The translations under genes were made by a program, and so were the position numbers. The notes under the pieces are model-generated. The model did not search any database. It was not told the origin of the DNA and worked only from the letters and a program-made list of their open reading frames with translations. Shown piece by piece: positions 30,967 to 40,417 of a DNA stretch of 49,084 nt. Positions within the stretch are counted from its first letter, which is position 1, and every line of letters starts with the position of its first letter. The stretch lies in contig JAGTVB010000109.1 in assembly GCA_018224385.1 (NCBI GenBank), positions 1 through 49,084 on the forward strand, written 5' to 3'. Source of the stretch: Gammaproteobacteria bacterium (GTDB lineage Bacteria > Pseudomonadota > Gammaproteobacteria > HK1).

Positions 30967-32346
30967 ATGCCGCCGTCCGGTTCGAACTGTAGTTACCGAT
31001 GGCTCAATCACTATTCGGATCTGCTCCCGGTCCATGTGAGTCATCCTGAGCGCTATCCGTTTCTTTTGGAAAGCGTAGCGCGTGGTACTGACAATGCGCG
31101 CTACGATTTCCTGCTTGCCTTTCCTGAGGGTTCACTCGCGTTGTGGCCTGAGGGCGGATTGCGCAGTGACGCCTTCCGAACCTGCGGCCAGGACTTTTTG
31201 CATAATCTCGATTTGTGGTGGAGCACGCATCGAACTTGGCAGCCTTTACCCGGCGACCTGCCGTTCTGTGGCGGGTGGTTCGTGTATTTTGGTTATGAAT
31301 TGGCTGCCCAGATTGAGCCGGTTTTGAGCCTTCCCTGGCCCGAAGAGGGCTTGCCGATTGCGGCGGCTTACCGAATGCCGGCGGCGATCATTCGGGACCA
31401 CCAGCTACGCCGAACGATGGTTGCTGCCGAGCCAGAAGCACGAGAACTGGTCCCCGTAATGGTAGAAGATCTGCTGCAGGCGCCGAAATTGGCTAGGCAG
31501 GGGGGCTGTATTCTGCGAGAGGTCATTCGAGAGGAGCCAGAACACTTATTCCTTTCCCGGCTAGCGGAAATTCAGCAGTACATTTCAGAAGGCGATGTTT
31601 TCCAGGTCAATTTATCACGGCGCTGGCAGGGACTATTGAGACCTGATCTGTCCCATGGGGTGCTGTACGACCGCTTGCGCCAGTTCAATCCCGCGCCCTT
31701 TGCCGGTCTTGCCAATTTCGGGGACGCGGCGATTCTGAGCTCCTCTCCCGAGAGGCTGGCGAGCGTGCGGGGTGCAGTGATAGAGACGCGTCCTATCGCG
31801 GGCACCCATCCGCGCTCCCAAAATCATCGAGCCGACCGCATCCTATCGCGGGCTTTACTGACAAGCCCGAAGGAACGCTCGGAACACACTATGCTCATTG
31901 ACCTGGAACGCAACGATCTTGGCAGGGTCTGCCAGGTGGGTAGTGTCACCGTTCCAGAATTGATGGTCCTCGAATCCTACCCCCATGTCCATCATATCGT
32001 TTCGACGGTGTGCGGGCGGTTGCGGCGTGAGGTTACCCCGGGTGAGGTAGTACGGGCGATTTTTCCTGGAGGTACGATTACCGGTTGCCCAAAGATCCGT
32101 TGCATGGAGATCATCGCGTCTTTGGAAGCCGCACCGAGGGGACCGTACACCGGGACGATGGGTTATCTCGGCAGGGATGGCAGCATGGATCTCAATATCC
32201 TTATCCGAACGCTGATTCGGCGCGGAGAACAGATATGGCTACAAACCGGCGCGGGCATCGTGGCTGACTCAGTTCCTGAGCTTGAGCTTAGGGAGACTCG
32301 CCACAAAGCAGAAGCGGCCCTGCGTGCCTTGACCAAGAGCATGTAG
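30967..32346 (+). CDS. pabB: Aminodeoxychorismate synthase component I
   Basis: FQVNLSRRWQG; SSSPERLASVRGAVIETRPIAGTHPR; MLIDLERNDLGRVC; FPGGTITGCPKIRCMEIIASLE. Confidence 0.93.
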   Translation: MPPSGSNCSYRWLNHYSDLLPVHVSHPERYPFLLESVARGTDNARYDFLLAFPEGSLALWPEGGLRSDAFRTCGQDFLHNLDLWWSTHRTWQPLPGDLPFCGGWFVYFGYELAAQIEPVLSLPWPEEGLPIAAAYRMPAAIIRDHQLRRTMVAAEPEARELVPVMVEDLLQAPKLARQGGCILREVIREEPEHLFLSRLAEIQQYISEGDVFQVNLSRRWQGLLRPDLSHGVLYDRLRQFNPAPFAGLANFGDAAILSSSPERLASVRGAVIETRPIAGTHPRSQNHRADRILSRALLTSPKERSEHTMLIDLERNDLGRVCQVGSVTVPELMVLESYPHVHHIVSTVCGRLRREVTPGEVVRAIFPGGTITGCPKIRCMEIIASLEAAPRGPYTGTMGYLGRDGSMDLNILIRTLIRRGEQIWLQTGAGIVADSVPELELRETRHKAEAALRALTKSM

Positions 32347-33173
32347 TGGCGCTGATAAACGGTCAAGCGGCGAGCCGTCTCTCTTTCCTTGACCGCGGGT
32401 TGCAATACGGCGATGGGCTGTTCGAGACGCTGCCCGTGTGGTATGGCGAGGCCCTTTGTGTGCACCGTCATCTTCAACGGTTGGCTCGCGGATGCCAGGT
32501 ACTGGGTATACCGATGCCGGATACGGAGACGCTGCAACGCGAAATCTCCACTCTGGCAACGGGTGTAGAGCGCGGCGTTCTCAAGCTTATCGTTACCCGG
32601 GGCACGGCTGGCCGGGGATATGCCCCGCCCCATCATGTCTCGCCGACTCGAATCTTGTCGCTGCATCCGTGGGCTGCCTATCCGCCCTCGTATTGGAGTC
32701 ACGGGGTCGTCGCCCATCAGTGCCGCGTTCGACTGAGTCGAAATCAGTTGCTGGCCGGTGTAAAGCACCTCAATCGAATTGAGCAAGTTCTGGCCCGGCG
32801 CGAGTGCCAGACTTACAGCTGTCCGGAGGGGCTGATGCTCGATACCTCAGGATGGGTGATTGAAGGCACCATGAGCAATCTGTTCCTGGTCACGGATGGC
32901 CAGCTGATCACGCCCTGCTTGGGGCATTGCGGAGTAGAGGGCGTGATGCGAGCCATCATTATGGAGGTGATCCGTTCCGAGCGAAAAGTACCCTTGCGGG
33001 TCAAGGCAATTCGGTTGCCCTCTCTTGTGGCGGCGGAGGAGCTGTTTTTCTGCAACAGCCTTTTTGGCATTTGGCCGGTGCAACGGTTCGCTCGCCGTAC
33101 CTACGCAGTTGGTCCAATTACCCAGCACCTGCAGCGTGAATTAGTGCGTCGGCGCGTCGTCGCTCATGGGTGA
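32346..33173 (+). CDS. pabC: Aminodeoxychorismate lyase
   Basis: FLDRGLQYGDGLFETLPV; GVKHLNRIEQVLARRE; EGTMSNLFLV; GTG start overlapping pabB stop. Confidence 0.94.
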   Translation: MALINGQAASRLSFLDRGLQYGDGLFETLPVWYGEALCVHRHLQRLARGCQVLGIPMPDTETLQREISTLATGVERGVLKLIVTRGTAGRGYAPPHHVSPTRILSLHPWAAYPPSYWSHGVVAHQCRVRLSRNQLLAGVKHLNRIEQVLARRECQTYSCPEGLMLDTSGWVIEGTMSNLFLVTDGQLITPCLGHCGVEGVMRAIIMEVIRSERKVPLRVKAIRLPSLVAAEELFFCNSLFGIWPVQRFARRTYAVGPITQHLQRELVRRRVVAHG

Positions 33174-33334
33174 ATCGGTCCGCCACCGTGCGTGCGTCCG
33201 TGACTAGCAACAATGTCCGCCAACGTGCCAACTCGGGCTGCGAATTCCTAACAAGGTTGCGGGCAAGCGCGAGGTAGCCTAACCCGCGTGGAACACCGCC
33301 GCATCGCATCGGCGCCAGCAAAGGCGGATACTAT

Positions 33335-34378
33335 ATGCACAAAGTGCTCTATAAGCTTATGGGTATGTTGCTGCTCATGGCGGGTGCCGTCGCCGTTTGG
33401 ATAGCAGTGGAGCATCGTGCACTGAGCAAACGTACCTTGCATATTGGTGAAGCGCCCCTCACCTATGTCGTGACACCAGGCATGACTCTAACACACGTTG
33501 TGTCTCAGCTATCGAGCCAAGGAGTCCTCCATCGACCTTGGGCGCTTCTGTGGTATGCCCGTTGGCACGGAAAGGCCACGCAAATCAAGGCAGGCGAATA
33601 TCGGCTTGACGCTGGAACAACCCCGGCGCAACTGCTCGATGTGCTCGTTTCCGGAAGGGTGGTTCAACACGCCTTGACCCTGGTCGAAGGCTGGACTTTT
33701 AAAGAGGTATTCGCCGCCGTGCGGGCACATTCGCATATCGCACAGACCCTCACGGGAGTGCCCCCAGAAGGGATCATGGACACCCTGGGACTGGGGGGCA
33801 TACATCCGGAAGGATGGTTTTATCCCGAGACCTATTACTTTCCGAGTGCTCTCAGTGACCGTGATTTCTTGCGTCGGGCGTATAGCACTATGCGCCGACG
33901 CCTCCAATCAGAATGGGACGGACGGGCTCGCGAGCTACCTTATCGCACGTCGTACGAGGCCTTGATCCTCGCCTCTATCATTGAAAAGGAAACCGGAAGA
34001 CACGAAGAACGGGAACGAATCGCTGGGGTTTTCGTTCAAAGGCTCAGCAAGGGCATGCGTCTGGAAAGCGACCCCACGGTCATCTACGGACTGGGTAACG
34101 CTTTCGACGGCGATCTGCGGCGCCGCGACCTGAAGGAACTGACACCTTACAATACCTATCGTCGCAGCGGCTTGCCTCCTACGCCTATAGCCATGCCCGG
34201 CGGCGCCGCCATCCGAGCTGCACTTCATCCCGAATTAAGTGATGCCCTCTTTTTCGTGGCCCGAGGAGATGGTAGCCACCACTTCTCTGCAACCTACCCA
34301 GAGCATTTGCGCGCGGTGGCTCGGTATCAACTTCAGCGCCAGCAGGATCGCAATGGGCAACGACGCGCGGGTGACTGA
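33335..34378 (+). CDS. mltG: Endolytic murein transglycosylase MltG (YceG)
   Basis: LEGWTFKEVFAAVRAH; ASIIEKETGRHEERERIAGVFVQRLSKGMRLESDPTVIYGLG; HHFSATYPEHLRAV. Confidence 0.95.
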   Translation: MHKVLYKLMGMLLLMAGAVAVWIAVEHRALSKRTLHIGEAPLTYVVTPGMTLTHVVSQLSSQGVLHRPWALLWYARWHGKATQIKAGEYRLDAGTTPAQLLDVLVSGRVVQHALTLVEGWTFKEVFAAVRAHSHIAQTLTGVPPEGIMDTLGLGGIHPEGWFYPETYYFPSALSDRDFLRRAYSTMRRRLQSEWDGRARELPYRTSYEALILASIIEKETGRHEERERIAGVFVQRLSKGMRLESDPTVIYGLGNAFDGDLRRRDLKELTPYNTYRRSGLPPTPIAMPGGAAIRAALHPELSDALFFVARGDGSHHFSATYPEHLRAVARYQLQRQQDRNGQRRAGD

Positions 34379-34382
34379 TGGA

Positions 34383-35027
34383 ATGCATCAGGCCGACAAA
34401 TCGTACGGCCGCTTCATTACCTTAGAGGGAATCGAAGGAAGCGGTAAATCGACCCTTCTCCCCTACATACGCACCTTTCTCGAAACAGCAGGCAAATCTG
34501 TTGTCGTCACACGCGAGCCAGGGGGTACTCCCCTGGGAGAAGAAATACGTCGGTTATTGTTAGATCCCAGCTATGACAGCCTAGCCCCTAGCGCTGAGCT
34601 GCTGATGATTTTCGCCGCGCGCGTGGAACACCTTGAGCAAGTCATCAAGCCGTCGTTGCGGCAAGGGCGTTGGATTGTCTGTGATCGGTTCACAGACGCT
34701 ACCTACGTTTATCAGGGCGAGGGGCGTAACATCGCAAAAGCACGCATTGACGCCCTGGTCGATTGGGTTCAAGGTGCGCTGCGTCCGGATCTCACGCTAA
34801 TTTTTGATGTTCCTGTCCCGATGGGGTTGAGCCGGGTAAGCCAGCGGGGCGAAAAGGATCGGTTTGAACGAGAAGAACAGCGATTTTTCGAGCGGGTGCG
34901 TAATGCTTATCTGATGCTGGCAGCGGAGCATCCCGGTCGATGCCAGGTGGTTGACGCTAGCGCACCGCTGGACGTGGTTAGGCTGCGTGTGGACACCATT
35001 CTCAGGGCTTTTTTGCACGACTCATAA
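34383..35027 (+). CDS. tmk: Thymidylate kinase
   Basis: GRFITLEGIEGSGKSTLLPYIRTFLE; VVTREPGGTPLGEEIRRLLL; CDRFTDATYVYQGEGR; start at 34383 just after mltG stop. Confidence 0.96.
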   Translation: MHQADKSYGRFITLEGIEGSGKSTLLPYIRTFLETAGKSVVVTREPGGTPLGEEIRRLLLDPSYDSLAPSAELLMIFAARVEHLEQVIKPSLRQGRWIVCDRFTDATYVYQGEGRNIAKARIDALVDWVQGALRPDLTLIFDVPVPMGLSRVSQRGEKDRFEREEQRFFERVRNAYLMLAAEHPGRCQVVDASAPLDVVRLRVDTILRAFLHDS

Positions 35028-35270
35028 GAGAACCGCATGAGTTTAAGGTTAGGCTCGTGTGCCGCCCCCTAACGCCATACGCTCCCAAGATGTCCATTCC
35101 GGAACCGGACCAGGTCCATCAAGGTGGCTCTACCCACGAAGATATCGATGGCATCTCGGCAGTCCAGTGCTTGGCGCGACCTAAAGTCGTTTGCTGGGTT
35201 GGCAAAAATGCGGCCATAATGCTGGGCACTTCAGCACGAGTGGCTTCAAGAGCTCAGGTGATGGGATGCG

Positions 35271-36296
35271 ATGGATCTCTCTAGAACAATGGCTACGCTT
35301 TTGCCGTGGCATAACCCGCAGTGGACACTGCTCGCTGACGCGTGCAAAAACCAGAGACTCGGCCATGCCTTGCTGCTTCGCGGCCGCCAAGGTTTTGGCG
35401 TTCCGCAGTTTGCCCGACGCTTGGCGAGAGCCTTGGTCTGCCGGCACCCCATGTCCGATAAGCGGCCTTGCGGGATCTGCCGAAGCTGCTCACTGAGCAA
35501 CGCGGGGTCTCATCCTGACCTCATGATCGTAGAGCCCGACCAGGGGAAGGCGAGCATCGGCATTGTCCCGGTACGCCGTCTTATTGATGCACTGGGGTTG
35601 GCGCCGAAGTTCGGCGGACCCAAGGTCGCTATCCTGTCACCGGCAGAATTGCTAACGCGGGAGGCCAGCAATAGCTTGCTGAAAACACTAGAGGAACCTC
35701 CTGGCGATGCGGTATTTCTGCTGGTCTCGCACAGTGCTGCCAAGGTTCCCCCGACGGTCCGCAGTCGCTGCCAGCTGATCGACTTTCCCACCCCGTGTCG
35801 TCGCCAGGCGTGCCAATGGCTCGCGGCGCAGATGCCACAACCCGCCGATGTCGAGCTGGTGCTGGATATTGCTGGAGGGGCGCCGATTCGGGCATTGGAT
35901 ATGATGCAAGCCGATCATCTGCCTCTGCGGGGCAAGGTGCTTGAATCATTCGTCGATGTTGTTAGTGGACAAGCCGATCCGCTTGAGGTGGCTAAGTTGT
36001 GGCGAGTCTCGGGCACGAACGAGGTCCTGCAGTGGCTGGCATCTATGGCCGCAGATTGCATCAAGCTGAGCTGCGCTGAAGCTTCGTCGCGGGTAGTGAA
36101 CCGCGACATTCTCCCGGCGCTCACCAGCCTCGCCCAAGCGATCGCGCCGCGTCGCTTTTTCGCGCTTTGGGATTGCTGCATACAGGCCAACAAAGATCAC
36201 GGTGGGAGCGCCGGATTGAATGATCAACTTTTGTTGGAAGGCGTCGCTATGACCTGCACAGCATTGGCGCACCCGCGCAGCAGTTCATCTCATTAG
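35271..36296 (+). CDS. holB: DNA polymerase III subunit delta prime
   Basis: LGHALLLRGRQGFGVPQFARRLARALVC; CGICRSCSLSNAGSHPDLMIVEPD; NSLLKTLEEPPGDAVFLLVS. Confidence 0.95.
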   Translation: MDLSRTMATLLPWHNPQWTLLADACKNQRLGHALLLRGRQGFGVPQFARRLARALVCRHPMSDKRPCGICRSCSLSNAGSHPDLMIVEPDQGKASIGIVPVRRLIDALGLAPKFGGPKVAILSPAELLTREASNSLLKTLEEPPGDAVFLLVSHSAAKVPPTVRSRCQLIDFPTPCRRQACQWLAAQMPQPADVELVLDIAGGAPIRALDMMQADHLPLRGKVLESFVDVVSGQADPLEVAKLWRVSGTNEVLQWLASMAADCIKLSCAEASSRVVNRDILPALTSLAQAIAPRRFFALWDCCIQANKDHGGSAGLNDQLLLEGVAMTCTALAHPRSSSSH

Positions 36297-36364
36297 ATCC
36301 ATGCTTTGAGGACGCGGCTGATCCTCATCGGTCAAGTGAGAGGCAAGCTCAGGAGATTTTGGCT

Positions 36365-36709
36365 ATGAGTGCACCGAAACAAGGGATACTCTCGCTTTCC
36401 ATCAAAGAAATGGGTGCCTTGTACGCATCGTACATGCCCTTTGTGCGAGGCGGCGCACTGTTCATTCCCACCGCGCGGAACTATCGACTGGGCGATGAAG
36501 TGTTCATGCTGATTACGCTCATGGAGGAAAATGAGAAAATGCCAATCGCAGGGCGTATCGTTTGGGTAACCCCCAAAGGGGCGCAAGGAAATCGAGCAGC
36601 CGGCATCGGTGTCCAGTTCAGTGAAATTGATCAGGGTAAAACCCGTACCAAAATCGAGAGCTATCTTGCGGGTGCGCTAAAATCCGACCGTCAAACGCAT
36701 ACGATGTAA
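36365..36709 (+). CDS. pilZ: PilZ domain protein (type IV pilus biogenesis type)
   Basis: ILSLSIKEMGALYASYMPFVRGGALFIPT...DEVFMLITLMEENEKMPIAGRIVWVTPKGAQGNRAAGIGVQF. Confidence 0.92.
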   Translation: MSAPKQGILSLSIKEMGALYASYMPFVRGGALFIPTARNYRLGDEVFMLITLMEENEKMPIAGRIVWVTPKGAQGNRAAGIGVQFSEIDQGKTRTKIESYLAGALKSDRQTHTM

Positions 36710-36722
36710 TTTCCTATGGAGT

Positions 36723-37562
36723 ATGGAGCCTTTGCTTGTCGACTCACATTGTCACCTCGATCTGCTAAATCCTGCCGCCTACGAGGGCGGAATAACAGGA
36801 GTGGTTGCCGCAGCGCGCGCCCAGGGCGTGGGTTGGATGCTCAATGCCTGCGTTAACTTAAAGGCCTATGAAAAGATCCGCGACCTGGCACGCTGTTATC
36901 GCGGCATTTTTGCTGCTGTTGGGGTGCATCCGAATCAGCAACTTGTCTCCGAACCCGACGAGGATGAGCTGTTGCGGCTCGCTCGTGAACCGGAGGTTGT
37001 TGCCGTAGGTGAAACCGGGCTCGATTACTACCGAACTAAGATCGGACGTACCCCCCAGCAAGCACGGTTCCGTCGGCACATCGCTGTTGCAAAACGGGTT
37101 GGCAAGCCACTCATTGTCCATTGTCGCCAGGCGATGACAGACACGCTGCGAATTCTTCGTGAAGAGGGGGCGCACGAACTGGGCGGGGTAATTCACTGCT
37201 TCGTGGGCGACTGGGAGGCGGCGCGCCAAACGCTCGATCTCGACTTTTGCATCTCGCTATCAGGTAGCGTAACCTTCAAGAACACTCCAGACCTTCAGAC
37301 AGTCGCGGTGCAAACGCCCTTAGACCGCCTGTTGATCGAAACGGATGCGCCTTATCTTACGCCGCTCTCCCGACGCGGTCAGCCAAACCAGCCAGCCTAT
37401 GTCAGGCTCGTCGCTGAGCACGTCGCCATGCGACGCAATATGTCCTTTGCGGATTTTGCTCAGGCATCGACTGAGAACTTCTTCGGACTTTTTCGGCACG
37501 CACCTCAATCTCAAACGTGCGAGCCGGCATCGGCAGCGGTTTCCCCTCATTCGGCACAGTAG
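36723..37562 (+). CDS. tatD: TatD family DNase
   Basis: LLVDSHCHLDLL; VGVHPNQ; VGETGLDYYRTK; PLIVHCRQA; LLIETDAPYLTP. Confidence 0.95.
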   Translation: MEPLLVDSHCHLDLLNPAAYEGGITGVVAAARAQGVGWMLNACVNLKAYEKIRDLARCYRGIFAAVGVHPNQQLVSEPDEDELLRLAREPEVVAVGETGLDYYRTKIGRTPQQARFRRHIAVAKRVGKPLIVHCRQAMTDTLRILREEGAHELGGVIHCFVGDWEAARQTLDLDFCISLSGSVTFKNTPDLQTVAVQTPLDRLLIETDAPYLTPLSRRGQPNQPAYVRLVAEHVAMRRNMSFADFAQASTENFFGLFRHAPQSQTCEPASAAVSPHSAQ

Positions 37563-38689
37563 GCGCTTACGAGCTCCATGGCCGCCTCAAGCTTGGCTTG
37601 AGGCGTATAGAAGTGGGGAGAAAAGCGAATACTGCGGTTGCGAAGGGCACAGACGACCCCGGCGGATTTAAGGCGAGAAAACAGTGCGCTGGGATCCAGG
37701 CACCTGCAGCGGAAGCTGACGATGCCGCTCCGGCGTTGAGCGTCGTGAGGGGAGATGAGCTCAAGTTTTGGGTGTCGGCGAATCGCTTCGCACAGATACT
37801 CGGTGTTGCGCAGCACGGCCTCCTCAACTTTTTCTAAGCCCACCTCGAGCAGCAGCGAGAGACTGGCACGCAGGGCATGAATACCAAGCATGTTGAGGCT
37901 GCCGCACTCGAAACGCTGCGCACTGTCTGCCAATTGCCAATCGACCCGCTCGAAATCCCCGGCATTGGCCACCATGTGCCACCCATATTGAACAATATCA
38001 AGCGCTTCGCGCCGCTCAGGTCGGCAATAAAAGAGGGCGACTCCTTCGGGTCCCAACATCCACTTATGTCCGTCGGCCACTACGAAATCCGCACCGATTG
38101 CCTGCACGTCCATCCGCAGTGCGCCAAGGCTTTGAATGGCGTCCACACACAATAAAATGTCCTGTCGGCGGCAGTACTGCCCGAGACGCTCCAGATCCAG
38201 GCGAAGCCCTGTGGCATACTGCGCTGAGCTGACCGCAAGGAGGCGAGTGCTCCGGTCGCACGCGCCGATAAGCGCATCTTCGGGGGACTGGCCTCGTTCG
38301 AGGGCTATTTTGCGCACCCCAACGCCAAACCGCCTCAGGGATTCCCAGACGATACGGTTGGAAGGAAATTCCTGATCGGGAAGCACCACGTTGTCGCCCG
38401 CCTTCCAGCGCAAGCCATAGGCGACCGTAGAGAGCGCCTCAGAGGTGTTTTTGAGTAAGGCGATGTCGGTAACAGACGGCGCGTTTAACAGCGCTTGGCA
38501 TTGCGCGCGTAGGGAAGCTTCGACTTGCAGCCAGCGGCTGTAATCGAGCGCCCCCTGGCTTGCATTTTCCTCTGCGAAACGCCTCACCGCGAGCGCCGTG
38601 CGACGAGGCCAGGGAGCCACCGCCGCATGATTCAAATAAATGATATCCTCGCGTTGGGGAAATTCGTCCGAGTATTGGGAGTTTGGCAT
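37547..38689 (-). CDS. Class-V aminotransferase (cysteine desulfurase / isopenicillin-N epimerase-like)
   Basis: 380 aa; IIYLNHAAVAPWP; CVDAIQSLGALRMDVQAIGADFVVADGHKWMLGPEGVALFY with PLP lysine. Confidence 0.88.
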   Translation of the reverse strand: MPNSQYSDEFPQREDIIYLNHAAVAPWPRRTALAVRRFAEENASQGALDYSRWLQVEASLRAQCQALLNAPSVTDIALLKNTSEALSTVAYGLRWKAGDNVVLPDQEFPSNRIVWESLRRFGVGVRKIALERGQSPEDALIGACDRSTRLLAVSSAQYATGLRLDLERLGQYCRRQDILLCVDAIQSLGALRMDVQAIGADFVVADGHKWMLGPEGVALFYCRPERREALDIVQYGWHMVANAGDFERVDWQLADSAQRFECGSLNMLGIHALRASLSLLLEVGLEKVEEAVLRNTEYLCEAIRRHPKLELISPHDAQRRSGIVSFRCRCLDPSALFSRLKSAGVVCALRNRSIRFSPHFYTPQAKLEAAMELVSAYCAE

Positions 38690-38866
38690 GTGATCGGCCC
38701 GAGCGCGGCTGGAGGTTGGATGAGGTCGTCAACCATAACGGGGACGAATAGCGAGTATCAGGGTCCGTGCCTATAATAGATGTTTAGCTTCCAAATAGAG
38801 CATATCCCTGACCTAAAATGAAGACCCTTCGCATTGGGAAGGGTAACGCGCGGAGAAAGATTTGAG

Positions 38867-39790
38867 ATGGCAACCAGTTCATCCCGGGGTTCTACAACGA
38901 GCACCAACCGCGAGACCGGTTCGTGGCGAGTCAAGGGCGGCCTCGCACAAATGTTGAAAGGGGGGGTCATTATGGATGTGACCAGTGCGGAGCAGGCCAG
39001 GATCGCCGAAGAGGCCGGTGCATGCGCGGTGATGGCGCTGGAGCGAGTGCCGTCAGATATTCGTGCAGCGGGGGGGGTGGCCCGCATGTGCGATCCGGTC
39101 AGGGTTCGAGAGATTATGGATGCGGTAACCATACCGGTCATGGCCAAGGTTCGCATCGGGCATTTTGTTGAAGCGCAAATACTTCAAGCGCTTGGCGTCG
39201 ACTACTGCGATGAGTCGGAAGTACTTACGCCGGCAGATGAAACCTTTCATATCGATAAATGGCAATTCAAGATGCCCTTTGTGTGTGGGTGTACCGATCT
39301 CGGTGAGGCATTGCGTCGCATCGGCGAGGGTGCCGCAATGATTCGCACCAAAGGGGAAGCGGGTACTGGGAACGTCGTGGAGGCGGTACGCCATGCTCGA
39401 ACGGTGTTAGGCGGTATTCGGCGGTTGCAGTGTACCCCGGAAGAAGAATTGATGACGCTGGCCAAGGATCTCCGCGCGCCCTATGAGTTGGTATGCGAAG
39501 TCAGGGAGCAAGAGAGGCTTCCAGTGGTTAACTTTGCGGCAGGTGGCATCGCGACTCCGGCCGATGCTGCGCTGCTGATGCAGCTCGGGATGGACGGGGT
39601 GTTTGTCGGCTCGGGCATTTTCAAAGCAAGCGACCCTGCTCTGCGCGCCGCCGCTATCGTGAAAGCTACCACTCACTACAACAATCCGGACATCTTGGCC
39701 GAGGTTTCTGTGGGTTTAGGTGAGCCTATGCCTGGAATTGACATTCGACGGCTGGATGCAAGCGAACGTCTCGCTGCACGCGGTTGGTAG
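38867..39790 (+). CDS. pdxS: Pyridoxal 5'-phosphate synthase lyase subunit PdxS
   Basis: [68 protein letters not shown]. Confidence 0.97.
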   Translation: MATSSSRGSTTSTNRETGSWRVKGGLAQMLKGGVIMDVTSAEQARIAEEAGACAVMALERVPSDIRAAGGVARMCDPVRVREIMDAVTIPVMAKVRIGHFVEAQILQALGVDYCDESEVLTPADETFHIDKWQFKMPFVCGCTDLGEALRRIGEGAAMIRTKGEAGTGNVVEAVRHARTVLGGIRRLQCTPEEELMTLAKDLRAPYELVCEVREQERLPVVNFAAGGIATPADAALLMQLGMDGVFVGSGIFKASDPALRAAAIVKATTHYNNPDILAEVSVGLGEPMPGIDIRRLDASERLAARGW

Positions 39791-40407
39791 CATTGAGGAA
39801 AATACGTGTCGGCGTCCTTGCTTTGCAGGGTGCTTTTCGTGAACATCTGACGATACTTCGGGCGCTGGGCGTACCGGCGGGGGAGGTTCGCTTGCCCGAG
39901 CAGATCGTCGGGCTCGATGGCCTGATTATTCCAGGCGGCGAAAGCACCACTATTATCAAGTTGGCTGAACTCTATGGCTTGCGCGAGGCCATCGCGCGGG
40001 CAGCGGCCGCGGGTATGGGGCTTTGGGGAGTCTGCGCCGGTCTGATAGTCATTGCCCGAGCCTTGACCGGTAACGCTCCCAAACCTTTCGGGCTTTTGGA
40101 CATCAAGGTCGCGAGGAACTGGTTTGGCCGCCAAATAGAGAGTTTCGAAACAGACTTGCCAGTCGCCGGGCTCTCCCAGGAACCGTTTCCGGCCGTTTTT
40201 ATACGAGCGCCGGCGATCGTCTCTATAGGAAATAATGTGCAGACGCTGGCGTCTCTTCCCGAGGGAATACCTGTGGCGGTAGTAAGCGGCAAGATCCTGG
40301 GGACAGCGTTTCATCCAGAGCTAACGGCCGATACCCGGCTACACGAGTTTTTCCTGAACTTACTGAATAGAAAAGATGAGCGCTCTAGGGAGATCAGGCA
40401 AGCATGA
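39784..40407 (+). CDS. pdxT: Pyridoxal 5'-phosphate synthase glutaminase subunit PdxT
   Basis: [60 protein letters not shown] start at 39784 or 39793. Confidence 0.95.
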   Translation: MVALRKIRVGVLALQGAFREHLTILRALGVPAGEVRLPEQIVGLDGLIIPGGESTTIIKLAELYGLREAIARAAAAGMGLWGVCAGLIVIARALTGNAPKPFGLLDIKVARNWFGRQIESFETDLPVAGLSQEPFPAVFIRAPAIVSIGNNVQTLASLPEGIPVAVVSGKILGTAFHPELTADTRLHEFFLNLLNRKDERSREIRQA

Positions 40408-40417
40408 GACATGAGGA

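Noticed and set aside
39676-40314. 212 aa minus-strand ORF over pdxS/pdxT
   Set aside because: Antisense shadow ORF of well-supported pdxT
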